Source: Lactobacillus gigeriorum DSM 23908 = CRBIP 24.85 (GTDB taxonomy: Bacteria > Bacillota > Bacilli > Lactobacillales > Lactobacillaceae). Taken from it: 34,814 bases of DNA. The stretch's first letter is position 1. Each line of letters begins with the position of its first letter. Made by a program: the position numbers and the translations under genes. The notes under the pieces are model-generated. The model searched no databases. It was not told the DNA's origin and saw nothing but the letters and a program-made list of their open reading frames with translations. Shown in pieces: positions 8,360 through 16,307 of the stretch. The stretch spans positions 1-34,814 of the forward strand of contig NZ_CAKC01000017.1 in the NCBI RefSeq assembly GCF_000296855.1. The letters are read 5' to 3'.

Positions 8360-8440
8360 TAAAAACAACCACTACAAACTTCGATCTACGTAGTAGTTGT
8401 TAAAAAACTAACAAAGGTCACCGCGAAAGCGGATCTCTGA
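8360..8440 (-). ncRNA. Candidate convergent small RNA (antitoxin-like)
   Basis: On the leftward strand a CCGCTTTCGCGG hairpin (complement of 8421-8432) is followed by a second hairpin (8364-8375 with 8390-8401, 12-bp arms, one mismatch) and a T-rich run, as in a short terminated RNA. A TTGATT/CATAAT pair with a long 19-bp spacer lies just upstream on that strand. The RNA would converge on the small hydrophobic peptide gene and overlap its 3' end, as RNA II does in par-type systems. This is structural inference only. Confidence 0.3.
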
Positions 8441-8584
8441 TTATGTTAATAAAAATGACGTGAAAATCAAGGGCAATCATGCAAAAATAATAAATTGATC
8501 TACTTAATAACCATATATTTAGCTCAGAGATATGTGTATAAGAATTCGAGAATACTGAATATTTTTTGGGATTTGTTATTAATG

Positions 8585-8623
8585 AAAACAAGCAGAGTGA
8601 GGAGGAAATCTGCTTGCTTTTTT
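8585..8623. terminator. Bidirectional terminator
   Basis: CAAGCAGA (8589-8596) pairs with TCTGCTTG (8609-8616). A CTTTTTT run follows on the + strand, and a TTTTC run follows on the - strand. It ends the leftward glycerol-kinase remnant and any rightward transcript. The stretch from about 8450 to 8580 holds nothing I can identify. Confidence 0.65.
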
Positions 8624-8629
8624 GATAGA

Positions 8630-9085
8630 TTAGGATAATTTTTCGATATAATCAGACCATTTTTGGCGATAGTCTGTTGCTTGTTGCTTCGTCATGCGTT
8701 GTTCATAGGATTTGGATGAGATGGGTGCTACTAATTTAGGTTCAGCATTCATCGTCGATCCTAATGCACTTAGCTCAGAAACATCTGAAATATCAACTTT
8801 GCTTTGAGAGATATTGCTTAAATATTGCATCAAATATTTATTATGGATCATACTACCATCAGTATGGATTTCAGATTTTACATCAGGAAATAGCTCCTTA
8901 AATTCAGTAATAATGTCACAAATTTGATAAACCAATGAATTTAAAGTTGCACGGACCAATTCTTTCTTACCAGTAGTAGCTGTCATCCCTACAAAGGCAG
9001 CTTTCATATCTGGCAACCAATATGGAGCCCCCAAACCAGAGAAGGCAGGAATAAGAAGTGTGTGATCTTCTGGATCAGCAGTTTT
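8630..9085 (-). pseudogene. Glycerol kinase (FGGY family), C-terminal fragment
   Basis: The open frame from 9085 leftward reads KTADPEDHTLLIPAFSGLG, then APYWLPDMKAAFVGMTATTG and RATLNSLVYQICDII, and ends WSDYIEKLS. GLGAPYW, RATLNSLVYQ and SALGSTMN are signatures of the C-terminal ATPase half of glycerol kinase. About 150 of the roughly 500 residues usual for the family remain. An in-frame TAA at 9088-9086 marks the break, which lies only about 17 bases from the stop of the neighbouring AAA-ATPase gene. The N-terminal glycerol-binding half is missing, so the product cannot phosphorylate glycerol. Internal ATGs such as the one at 9034 could yield a fragment but not an enzyme. A related paralogue elsewhere is likely. 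Confidence 0.8.
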
Positions 9086-9104
9086 TTAGTCAAAAAAGGA
9101 AAAA

Positions 9105-10529
9105 TTATCTTTCAAAAAAATCCTTGTATTGAATTACAGTAACTTGATGCTTATTGGTATATTTCAAAAATGAAGGATTGGCTTCTTTTACAAAAAAGTA
9201 GAGATAAGCTCGCTTGATTTTAGGTATTAGTAATGCTCTTTCTTGCAATAAATCAATCATTCTGGTATTTAAATTTGCTTGGCTACGCCATTTGCATTCA
9301 CCAATTATTGCTTCGGTATTATCATAGTTCGGAGCAACTATATCAACTTCTTCTTGCCTTTTTTTGATTGGATTAGGACCCCACCAGTTCGTAACTGCTC
9401 TTGGCTCAATAGGTAAATCGGGTGCTTGCCAGATCCATTCTTTAGATATTTTTTCAAAGCTGGATCCAAGAAAATCCGGTAGTTGCTCTAAAATTCTTTT
9501 TTCAAGCCCGATAGTTCTACCTGAATTAATAGCACTTTGCTCAGTAGCAATAAAATTGAACCAAAATCTAAAAAGACCATCATTTATTTGATAAATCTTT
9601 TGTTTATTACTCGTAGAATAAAGTGGCATTTTACTTTGAACGATTCCAATTTCGATTAATTCATTAAGATATCGAACTAGGCTACTGTTGTTTTTAAGAT
9701 GTGATGCTGTAAAAATATCATTAAATTTACTTTTACCGTTAGCGATTGCAGTCAAAATTGCAAAATATATTTCTGGCTTATTGAATTCTTGTTCTAGCAA
9801 GGCACTTGGTTCATTAAATAAAGGAGAATCAGGATATAAGAACAGTTCTTTGATATTATCTTGTAAATTTAAATGTTGATCAATGCCCGTTAAGTATTGT
9901 GGAACACCACCTGTAATACCATAATAAGCAAGCAAATCTTCATTGCTCACGCTTGGAAGAAGTTTTTTGGTATCAAAAATAGTAAATGGCTTAATTTTAA
10001 ATTGGGCTGTTCTTCTACCATATAATGGGCTTTTTATGCCTAAAACTTGTTTTTCCATAAATGACATTGAAGAACCACATAGAATAAGCATGATATTACT
10101 ACTTGGTTTAAAAATGTGATCAATTACGTATTGTAATTCAGAACTAATAGCAGGTTCGGACTGTGCAAAATAAGGATATTCATCAAGAACTAGAATTAGT
10201 TTCTGGCTTAATTGATCTGCGATTGTTTGGATATAAGTGAATGCATCCCGATAGTTTGCAAAATTTTCAGGACTGGGTGTTAAATTTGAATTTTCCTTTA
10301 TGAAATTAGAGATATCATTCGAAAAAAGTTTCAAGTTTTGTTCAGCAATAGTTTGAATTCCTTGCGAATAAATAGCAGGCTTATCTTTAATAAATTCGCG
10401 AATCAGAGAAGTTTTACCAACGCGTCGTCTCCCATAGATGATTGCCATTTGGAAAGCAGGAGATTGATATAAATGATTTAGACGAGAAAGTTCATTTTCC
10501 CTGGCTACAAATAGATAATGACTCGACAT
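9105..10529 (-). CDS. AAA ATPase with DUF234/nuclease-like C-terminal domain
   Basis: This 474-residue protein belongs to the archaeal-type ATPase family found scattered in bacteria. The N-terminus FVARENELSRL leads to a P-loop GRRRVGKT at residues 33-40. Walker B is LILVLDEYPYF near 115. A winged-helix-like middle (about 255-345) includes YLTGIDQHL and LIEIGIVQSK. The C-terminal DUF234 region carries EVDIVAPNYDN...GECKW (about 394-414), which has the D/ExK spacing of PD-(D/E)XK nuclease folds. Its role is unknown; mobile-element or defence functions have been suggested for the family. The start is the ATG at 10529, with AAGGAGA seven bases upstream. The longer frame to 10631 adds a hydrophobic 34-residue stretch unlike the family and lacks a site. 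It is followed immediately by the glycerol-kinase fragment. Confidence 0.85.
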   Translation of the reverse strand: MSSHYLFVARENELSRLNHLYQSPAFQMAIIYGRRRVGKTSLIREFIKDKPAIYSQGIQTIAEQNLKLFSNDISNFIKENSNLTPSPENFANYRDAFTYIQTIADQLSQKLILVLDEYPYFAQSEPAISSELQYVIDHIFKPSSNIMLILCGSSMSFMEKQVLGIKSPLYGRRTAQFKIKPFTIFDTKKLLPSVSNEDLLAYYGITGGVPQYLTGIDQHLNLQDNIKELFLYPDSPLFNEPSALLEQEFNKPEIYFAILTAIANGKSKFNDIFTASHLKNNSSLVRYLNELIEIGIVQSKMPLYSTSNKQKIYQINDGLFRFWFNFIATEQSAINSGRTIGLEKRILEQLPDFLGSSFEKISKEWIWQAPDLPIEPRAVTNWWGPNPIKKRQEEVDIVAPNYDNTEAIIGECKWRSQANLNTRMIDLLQERALLIPKIKRAYLYFFVKEANPSFLKYTNKHQVTVIQYKDFFER

Positions 10530-10683
10530 TTTGGGTCTCCTTACTAACATAAATGTTACTATAAAAAATTTTACTATCAAAAATAATAGTAACTGTATAT
10601 GATACAAAAAAATCACTAAAAAGGTTTTCATTCGCTGGGTAATGGGTAATAATAGTAGGTAGGAATAAGCTTGGAGGTAAATA

Positions 10684-11295
10684 ATGAATCCAATATATTT
10701 AACAATTATAGTGGTCTTGGTTGCATTAACTTTCTTTATTCAATTTTATAGTCAGTATAAAAGAAAGAAAATGTTAGATAAGTTAACTCCACTTGCAATA
10801 AGTAATAAAACAAAAGAGTTTGATCGTCTTATTGATCAAAAAGAAGCTATTAGATCAATACCAGAATATAATAGAACAATTTTAAAATTGAACTCTTACC
10901 TATACCGAAATGATCAAGAAAAAATAGAAAACCTTTTTTTGGAAGCAAATAATGCTCATTTTACTGAAAGGCAAAAGTTAGACTTTTATGTACGAGAATT
11001 AATGTACTATATTGATCATTCGAATAAAATAAAAGCTAAAGAAATTTATGCAAAGCTTGAAAAGAATAGAAATTTTTCAAAAATTAGAGGAGAAGTTGAG
11101 CTCCCATATAAAATTTTAGTTTTAGATGAAACGGATAAACTTGATCAATTAATCGAAAAATCTAAGCATGTTGATGATCCGAAAAATCGTGCAGCTTATT
11201 ATATGCTAATATCTCATATCTATGAAACATTAAAGGACAAAAAACAAGCTAAAGATTATCAGGAAAAAGCAAAAAGTCTGCTAGAAAGAAGATAA
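10684..11295 (+). CDS. Membrane-anchored helical (TPR-like) protein, unknown function
   Basis: This 203-residue protein has one N-terminal transmembrane helix (about 3-22, IYLTIIVVLVALTFFIQF) and then a Lys/Glu-rich cytoplasmic part predicted to be all helical. Repeated helical hairpins with Tyr and Ala (YYIDHSNKIKAKEIYAKLEK and AAYYMLISHIYETLKD) resemble tetratricopeptide units, which usually serve protein contacts. I do not recognise the family. The start is well supported by GGAGGTAAATA upstream. The gene is divergent from the AAA ATPase, with 154 bp between the starts, and ends in a strong terminator. Confidence 0.75.
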   Translation: MNPIYLTIIVVLVALTFFIQFYSQYKRKKMLDKLTPLAISNKTKEFDRLIDQKEAIRSIPEYNRTILKLNSYLYRNDQEKIENLFLEANNAHFTERQKLDFYVRELMYYIDHSNKIKAKEIYAKLEKNRNFSKIRGEVELPYKILVLDETDKLDQLIEKSKHVDDPKNRAAYYMLISHIYETLKDKKQAKDYQEKAKSLLERR

Positions 11296-11296
11296 T

Positions 11297-11360
11297 AAAA
11301 AAGATGTAATTAGCTCTTCCTCGGAAAATGCGAGGAAATAGCATTAATTACATCTTTTTT
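11297..11360. terminator. Strong bidirectional terminator
   Basis: AAAAAAGATGTAATTA (11297-11312) pairs with its perfect inverse at 11345-11360, and an inner TTCCTCG/CGAGGAA stem lies at 11317-11337. It closes both the TPR-like gene and the leftward glycosaminoglycan operon. Confidence 0.9.
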
Positions 11361-11382
11361 GTATTCATTATAATTTAGATAA

Positions 11383-12183
11383 TTAATCAATAATATTAAA
11401 TCCATAAGCTTCTAGCTCTGTTAGAGCAGGGAAAGCTTCAGAATTTGGATCTTTTATTAATTTAGTAAAGGTCAAAGAATCAGTAATAACAGGATTAATT
11501 GAGAACTTTTGTCGTTTATCAGTTTTTTCAAGAGTTAATTTTTGTTCGCTACCATCAGAAAACTTTAGAGTTGCTTCTTTCCAATATGTGTCATGAGGGT
11601 AGTCAGCTCTTAAAACAATACCCACTCCATCAATTTTGACATTCCTTCCAAAATCAATAGTTAATTCAGCATCATCTCGACCATCAATACCCCATGACTG
11701 AAATGGAAAGTTGCCATGACCATGATTTTCTAGATACCCGTCTATCGCATTCTTAGCCCAGAATACAGTTAAATTGCGAGTTTCTGCATTTGCCCATGCA
11801 TGAGGAAAGCCATTGGAATAATGATGTTGATCGTGAGAGTTAACAGCTAAATTTTGACGCATAGATATCTCTTCGGGGTTAGCAAAACGAGCTTTAGCAT
11901 ATGAAAAACGATTTGAAAATACTCCTTTACTATAAGGCCATTCTCGTTGAAGATCAAAGAATACTTTGTAATTCCAAATTTTTTCTTTTAAATACAATAG
12001 TGCTGGAGAAAGAGCAGGATCTAATTGAACGACTACATAACATGGTGCATGATCTACTTCTATTTGAAAATAGTCGCCCATAGCAAAAGCGCGTTTAAAT
12101 CCCAGATAAGTATCATAAGTATCAGAATTTGTTTTAACTATTTCGTGTTTTTCGTTAAATAGAGAAAGAGTAATTTTGTTCAT
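11383..12183 (-). CDS. Cytoplasmic protein with discoidin/CBM32-like domain, last gene of the uronate operon
   Basis: This 266-residue protein has no signal peptide or membrane segment. The C-terminal half (about 120-262) reads like an F5/8 type C (discoidin, CBM32-like) beta-sandwich. It has WGIDGRDDAELTIDFGR, then VKIDGVGIVLRADYPHDTYW, and a closing FPALTELEAYGF. The N-terminal half (about 1-115) is beta-rich and unrecognised. Such domains normally bind sugars outside the cell, so a cytoplasmic copy co-transcribed with a heparinase-like protein and a GH88 hydrolase is unusual. It could bind or modify the imported oligosaccharide, or be an undescribed enzyme. The start has GAGGTAATA upstream, and 18 bp separate it from the heparinase-like gene. 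Domain call moderate; function unknown. Confidence 0.7.
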   Translation of the reverse strand: MNKITLSLFNEKHEIVKTNSDTYDTYLGFKRAFAMGDYFQIEVDHAPCYVVVQLDPALSPALLYLKEKIWNYKVFFDLQREWPYSKGVFSNRFSYAKARFANPEEISMRQNLAVNSHDQHHYSNGFPHAWANAETRNLTVFWAKNAIDGYLENHGHGNFPFQSWGIDGRDDAELTIDFGRNVKIDGVGIVLRADYPHDTYWKEATLKFSDGSEQKLTLEKTDKRQKFSINPVITDSLTFTKLIKDPNSEAFPALTELEAYGFNIID

Positions 12184-12201
12184 GTTTGTATTACCTCATT
12201 A

Positions 12202-14124
12202 TTAGTTTTTCAAAGCTAATGATTGCTGATCAATTGTTGCAAATGCTTGGTGATGGAAAGGTACACCATCTAATGAAAATACCTTTTTTCCCGTAAATAC
12301 TTCTTGGTGAAAGATTGCAATACAATATTCGTGTTCCGAATTTGTAATTTTCCATCCTTCAGCGATATTATCGTTTACAGGAGTATTTAGGTTTTGAAGA
12401 ATAGGTATTTTTTTAACTGTTAAATTGCTATTTGCTATGGTCGTTGTAAAAGATATGTTATCACTAAAAGGTTTGCTCAAGGTGAGCATTTTACCTGTTT
12501 GTAATTCATTATATTTTGAGGAATATGGGAAATCTTCAACTTTTGCTGAACCAGAATACGATAGGTTCCAAGTATTATCCAATACTGTTAGAGTATTATT
12601 TTCATAGCTTGCTTGGGGATGGATATGCCATATTTGGTTAAATTCATGGTTTCCTTGTATCGATACTTCATCCGATATTATCCATAGTCCTTCTTCAAGC
12701 ATTACAATTTTTCTTGTCCAAATCTCTAAAGGATATTTACCTAATACAGAACCCTCGATATAATGGATATTTTTCTTAGAGTTATAATAAGTTGGCAATA
12801 CTTTGTAATAGGAATCATAATCCCAACTGCTATTAGGTTTGGCAAGCTCGAGATTATCAATTTGAACTATGTTATGAGCTTTTGCCGATTTAAGAAGGAC
12901 TCTCATTGGATGATCTTCACGATAAGTATACCGACCAGAGTCTACAAAAAGAGGAGAACCTTTTCCATAAATTGATAGGTGAAGGTTATCAGCATGAGCA
13001 TGACCACTACCCATTGATCCGTTATTAAAAAACATATAATTAGCATCTTTTTTCCAACTACTACGGAAAGAATAGTTGCCACTTGCACTTCCAAGAAAGT
13101 TTAATTTTTGAGGAAGCGTCTTTTTTATTTCTTTGAGCTTAATTATGTTTGATCCAGTGTATAGAATATTTTCATAAGAAAATTCCCCAAAATAATTGAG
13201 TTCTTGATTATGAAGAATATAAGCACTGTTTGCAAGAATATCTTTTGCAGAGACCTGATCACTGTCACCAAAATTTGGTAACAGTCTTTCCGGTGTTACG
13301 ATTAGTTGCAATGCAAAAGACATTTTCTTAATTGTATTTAGAACTTCTTTATTTAAGACATTGTTTTCAAACAATACTAGATGTTGTAAAGCTAATAACA
13401 ATTCAACATGATACATAGGAGATTGTTCCCAATTCATACCATCGTCTAAAACTTGCAAATTAAGTTGAGATTTTAATTCATTTTTTGCCCAAATATATAT
13501 TTCATCATGATCAACATTATTGTATATGTAAGGAAGGACTACGAGAATACCACAAACTTGAATACTTCCCCAATTGCTTAACTTGTATTTTGGAAGATAG
13601 TTACTTTTAAGATATAGAATTTGTTTTTCCATACTTTTTGCAATTGTTTCAAGTTCAAAATCTGATAAAGCATTGAACCAGCTTAAATAAATGATGCAAT
13701 TTAACCAGTTAATCAGTCGAATACCAGTATCTAATGTTCGAGTTGAATTTTGGCTTTTAATTGAGGGATGTTGGTCAATCCATGTAAAAATATATTCCTT
13801 AATTTTTTCGAAGTATTTATCTTCTTTTGTTATAATTCCTGCTAAGCAAAGATAATCAAGCCAATCCATGCGGTTAAACATAAAGTTCCATTCCGGATCA
13901 TCGTTATTTATTTTCTCGAAATCAATTGTATTTAAATGATATATCTTATTACAACGTTCCATGTCCCAACGACGATCAAATTTAAAGTCATTATTTAATA
14001 ATAAATTAGCTTCATAAATGTATTTGGATTTTTCTTTGGTAGGGATAAGCTCTGAATAAGAATCAGGTTCTAAATGTGTAAGACGATTCTTTATTGAAGC
14101 TTTTAAATTATCTAAATCAAACAT
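12202..14124 (-). CDS. Heparinase II/III family protein (cytoplasmic oligo-uronide lyase-like)
   Basis: This is a 640-residue protein with the two-domain build of heparinase II/III lyases. The N-terminal alpha-toroid (about 1-330) includes TRTLDTGIRLINW and the basic/aromatic track NWEQSPMYHVELL. The C-terminal beta-sandwich contains the family signature GHAHADNLHLSIYGKG, with H375, H377 and D379, followed by FVDSGRYTYRED. The family cleaves uronic-acid polysaccharides or oligosaccharides by beta-elimination. No signal peptide is present, so it should act on imported oligosaccharides rather than polymer. It follows the PTS IID gene in the same operon but after a hairpin at 14152-14173, so it may be expressed at a lower level. 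Its ribosome binding site is weak. Substrate could be heparan/heparin-type or hyaluronan-type fragments; this is not decidable from sequence. Confidence 0.85.
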   Translation of the reverse strand: MFDLDNLKASIKNRLTHLEPDSYSELIPTKEKSKYIYEANLLLNNDFKFDRRWDMERCNKIYHLNTIDFEKINNDDPEWNFMFNRMDWLDYLCLAGIITKEDKYFEKIKEYIFTWIDQHPSIKSQNSTRTLDTGIRLINWLNCIIYLSWFNALSDFELETIAKSMEKQILYLKSNYLPKYKLSNWGSIQVCGILVVLPYIYNNVDHDEIYIWAKNELKSQLNLQVLDDGMNWEQSPMYHVELLLALQHLVLFENNVLNKEVLNTIKKMSFALQLIVTPERLLPNFGDSDQVSAKDILANSAYILHNQELNYFGEFSYENILYTGSNIIKLKEIKKTLPQKLNFLGSASGNYSFRSSWKKDANYMFFNNGSMGSGHAHADNLHLSIYGKGSPLFVDSGRYTYREDHPMRVLLKSAKAHNIVQIDNLELAKPNSSWDYDSYYKVLPTYYNSKKNIHYIEGSVLGKYPLEIWTRKIVMLEEGLWIISDEVSIQGNHEFNQIWHIHPQASYENNTLTVLDNTWNLSYSGSAKVEDFPYSSKYNELQTGKMLTLSKPFSDNISFTTTIANSNLTVKKIPILQNLNTPVNDNIAEGWKITNSEHEYCIAIFHQEVFTGKKVFSLDGVPFHHQAFATIDQQSLALKN

Positions 14125-14151
14125 CTTTTAATAAACTTTCTAAATAAAAAT

Positions 14152-14173
14152 GCACTGAGCAATTGCTCAGTGC
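14152..14173 (-). terminator. Intra-operon hairpin (attenuating terminator or processing site)
   Basis: A perfect 22-bp palindrome, GCACTGAGCAA with TTGCTCAGTGC, lies between IID and the heparinase-like gene. On the transcribed strand it is followed by ATTTTTATTT. It can act as a partial terminator or an mRNA-stabilising hairpin, giving less of the last two genes than of the PTS. Confidence 0.6.
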
Positions 14174-14182
14174 AAATGTATA

Positions 14183-15004
14183 TTATGCAGTAGTCAAGAT
14201 CTTGCATGTACTTAGTAAAATACCAAGTACAACAGTTAAGATAACCAATTTGTAGGTTGTCCAGTGACGTTTCTTAATCAAGTAGTACATTAATAATGTG
14301 TATAAGACTGGCAAAAGAGCAGGAGCAATTTTATCTAACATTTGTTGAATATCGATAACTGATTTACCTGAAGCTCCTTTTGCAGTTACTGTATAACTGA
14401 TGCCTACTTTCATTTTTACGAAAGTTGCGGCAAGTCCTGCAATAACTGTAATACCAATCATAGCTGCTGTATCTGAAATAACAGCCATTTGACTGCTCAA
14501 TTTGTCGATCATGCTAGTACCAAGTTTACGACCATAGGCACCAACACCAAATTTGATTGCTAATAATGTAATGTTTTCAGCCAAGAGGAAGAAAATAGGA
14601 GCTAATGTTACACCACTCATTGCTAATGAAGCAAAAATTGATGAAAATAGTGGTGCAATACAGAATTGTGATAATGAGTCACCAATTCCGGCTAAAGGAC
14701 CCATAAGAGCCATTTTAATACCACGAGCTTCTTCGTAATCAGCACCACCATCAGCCATTGCCATATGTATAGAAGTAATGAAAGGAAGGAAGTTAGGGTT
14801 GGTGTTGTAAAATTCTGTGTTTTCTTCCAAGGATTTTGCAAGTTTAGCCTTGTCATTGCCATATAATTTCTTGAAAGCAGGATACATAACTAATGAGTAG
14901 CCTAAACCTTGATAGTTACTATAGTTAAAACCGTTTTGTAAGAAATATGCTCTAAGTGTGGTAATAAGATAATCTTTTTTAGTAAAAACTTTAGATCCAG
15001 TCAT
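14183..15004 (-). CDS. PTS mannose/fructose/sorbose-family IID component (uronide uptake)
   Basis: This 273-residue protein carries the IID signature NGFNYSNYQGLGYSLVMYP, MALMGPLAGIGDSL, and C-terminal hydrophobic helices ending in a short tail. With IIC it forms the membrane channel for a sugar phosphorylated through IIA and IIB. Gene context with GH88 hydrolase and KduI/KduD points to unsaturated glycosaminoglycan disaccharides as substrate. The start is ATG at 15004, with GGAGG nine bases upstream, which overlaps the IIC gene end by 14 bp. The longer frame to 15067 lies inside IIC and lacks a site. Confidence 0.9.
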   Translation of the reverse strand: MTGSKVFTKKDYLITTLRAYFLQNGFNYSNYQGLGYSLVMYPAFKKLYGNDKAKLAKSLEENTEFYNTNPNFLPFITSIHMAMADGGADYEEARGIKMALMGPLAGIGDSLSQFCIAPLFSSIFASLAMSGVTLAPIFFLLAENITLLAIKFGVGAYGRKLGTSMIDKLSSQMAVISDTAAMIGITVIAGLAATFVKMKVGISYTVTAKGASGKSVIDIQQMLDKIAPALLPVLYTLLMYYLIKKRHWTTYKLVILTVVLGILLSTCKILTTA

Positions 15005-15791
15005 CTCTTGATTCCTCCGTACTTGTGTCTGCTGAGTTAGTAGTTGCGTTGCTGTCCTTATTGCCACTGAAGAAGAATACTAAAAGGGCAACAATAGTAC
15101 CAAAAATTGCGATACCGATTACAGGTGTAGTGAAGTATGCTGCAAGAGCATAACCTAATAATGCAAATGGAATAAATTCCTTTTTAAGCATAACACTCAT
15201 AATCATAGCGAAACCGATAGCTGGAAGCATACCACCAGCAACTGACAATCCAGTTAATAACCATTGTGGAATCATCTTTACCAAGGCTTGCAAAGTACTC
15301 ATGCTGTAAGCACCAAGGAATCCTAGCAAGAAACCAACAATAGCAAATAAACAAACTGTTGCATTTGAAATTAATCTATATTTCTTGAAGTTTTGTTGTT
15401 GCAATGCTTTCTTAGCAGATTCAGGGAATCCAGCACATAGAGTGTAAACAAAAGTTTGTAAGAATTGAATTGCTACAGCAAATGGAATTGACAAAGCTAA
15501 AGCAGATGCAGCAGTAACTTTTCCTGATGAAGTAATAGCCAACAGTGTACCAATGATCCCGGGACCAATTGGGTTAGGTGGAACAGTACCACCAGCACCT
15601 ACACCGAATCCCATAAAGGCAAGTTCAGCTACGGCACCACAAGCTAATGCAGTAGGGATATCACCTAAGATAACACCTACACCAAAACTTAAAACTAATG
15701 CTCTGTTAGTATAAATACCCCAAAGCATACCAGCATAACAGAATGCGGTCCACAATCCGATAAGGATTGCTTGAATTAAAGATATATGCAT
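14991..15791 (-). CDS. PTS mannose/fructose/sorbose-family IIC component
   Basis: This 266-residue integral membrane protein has about seven hydrophobic segments. It matches the EII-Sor family IIC, with an N-terminal ISLIQAILIGLWTAFCYAGM, GDIPTALACGAVAELAFMG, and GGTVPPNPIGPGIIGTLLA. It supplies the sugar-translocation pore together with IID. The last 30 residues are polar and overlap the IID start. AGGAGG lies upstream of the ATG, and 12 bp separate it from IIB. Confidence 0.92.
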   Translation of the reverse strand: MHISLIQAILIGLWTAFCYAGMLWGIYTNRALVLSFGVGVILGDIPTALACGAVAELAFMGFGVGAGGTVPPNPIGPGIIGTLLAITSSGKVTAASALALSIPFAVAIQFLQTFVYTLCAGFPESAKKALQQQNFKKYRLISNATVCLFAIVGFLLGFLGAYSMSTLQALVKMIPQWLLTGLSVAGGMLPAIGFAMIMSVMLKKEFIPFALLGYALAAYFTTPVIGIAIFGTIVALLVFFFSGNKDSNATTNSADTSTEESRDDWI

Positions 15792-15803
15792 TTTTACGTC
15801 CTC

Positions 15804-16295
15804 CTATAGATAATCTTTAATATCTACTTCAACAGTTCCATCATTTCCTGATGGGGTAGTTTTAGTGTTGAATTCAACGTTATATTTTTCAGATAAGGTC
15901 TTTAAAGCATTTTTATCTTCTTCACCTAAGAAGATTGATCTTGTTACCTTTTCCTTACCTGGTGCGTTATGAATGTTACCAATATTCATTTCATGGATTG
16001 GAACACCACCAGCAACAAGCTTTAATGCATCTTCTGGATTTTTAACAATAATAAAAATTTTTTGTGCTGGATTAGCTTTATGAATGATATCAATCACTTT
16101 TTGTACTGTGTAAAATCTCATTGCAATGCTATTAGGAATCAAAGCCTTCATTAAAGTTTGTGAAACTGGATCTCCAGCTGCTTCATCATTTGCCACTATA
16201 CAAGTGTTTATGTCTAAAGTTTTGATCCACATTTGACCTTGTCCGTGAACAAGTCTTTCATCGATTCTGGTCATCACAATATTTGGTTCAGCCAT
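15804..16295 (-). CDS. PTS mannose/fructose/sorbose-family IIB component
   Basis: This 163-residue cytoplasmic IIB protein has the phosphorylatable His17 in RIDERLVHGQ, the hallmark of the EII-Man superfamily. Family-typical NIHNAPGKEKVTRSIFL lies near 110. It receives phosphate from IIA, whose gene sits at the end of the divergent operon (22017-22415), and passes it to the incoming sugar. AGGAGGTAACTAAT supports the start. The gap to the upstream hydrolase gene is 12 bp. Confidence 0.93.
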   Translation of the reverse strand: MAEPNIVMTRIDERLVHGQGQMWIKTLDINTCIVANDEAAGDPVSQTLMKALIPNSIAMRFYTVQKVIDIIHKANPAQKIFIIVKNPEDALKLVAGGVPIHEMNIGNIHNAPGKEKVTRSIFLGEEDKNALKTLSEKYNVEFNTKTTPSGNDGTVEVDIKDYL

Positions 16296-16307
16296 ATTAG
16301 TTACCTC

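Noticed and set aside
10530-10631. N-terminal extension of the AAA ATPase, a possible membrane helix
   Set aside because: Strong AAGGAGA before the ATG at 10529 and the family-typical start FVARENEL argue that the upstream frame is untranslated.
15005-15067. Longer start for PTS IID
   Set aside because: It falls within the IIC coding sequence without a ribosome site; ATG at 15004 has GGAGG at proper distance and gives the normal IID N-terminus.
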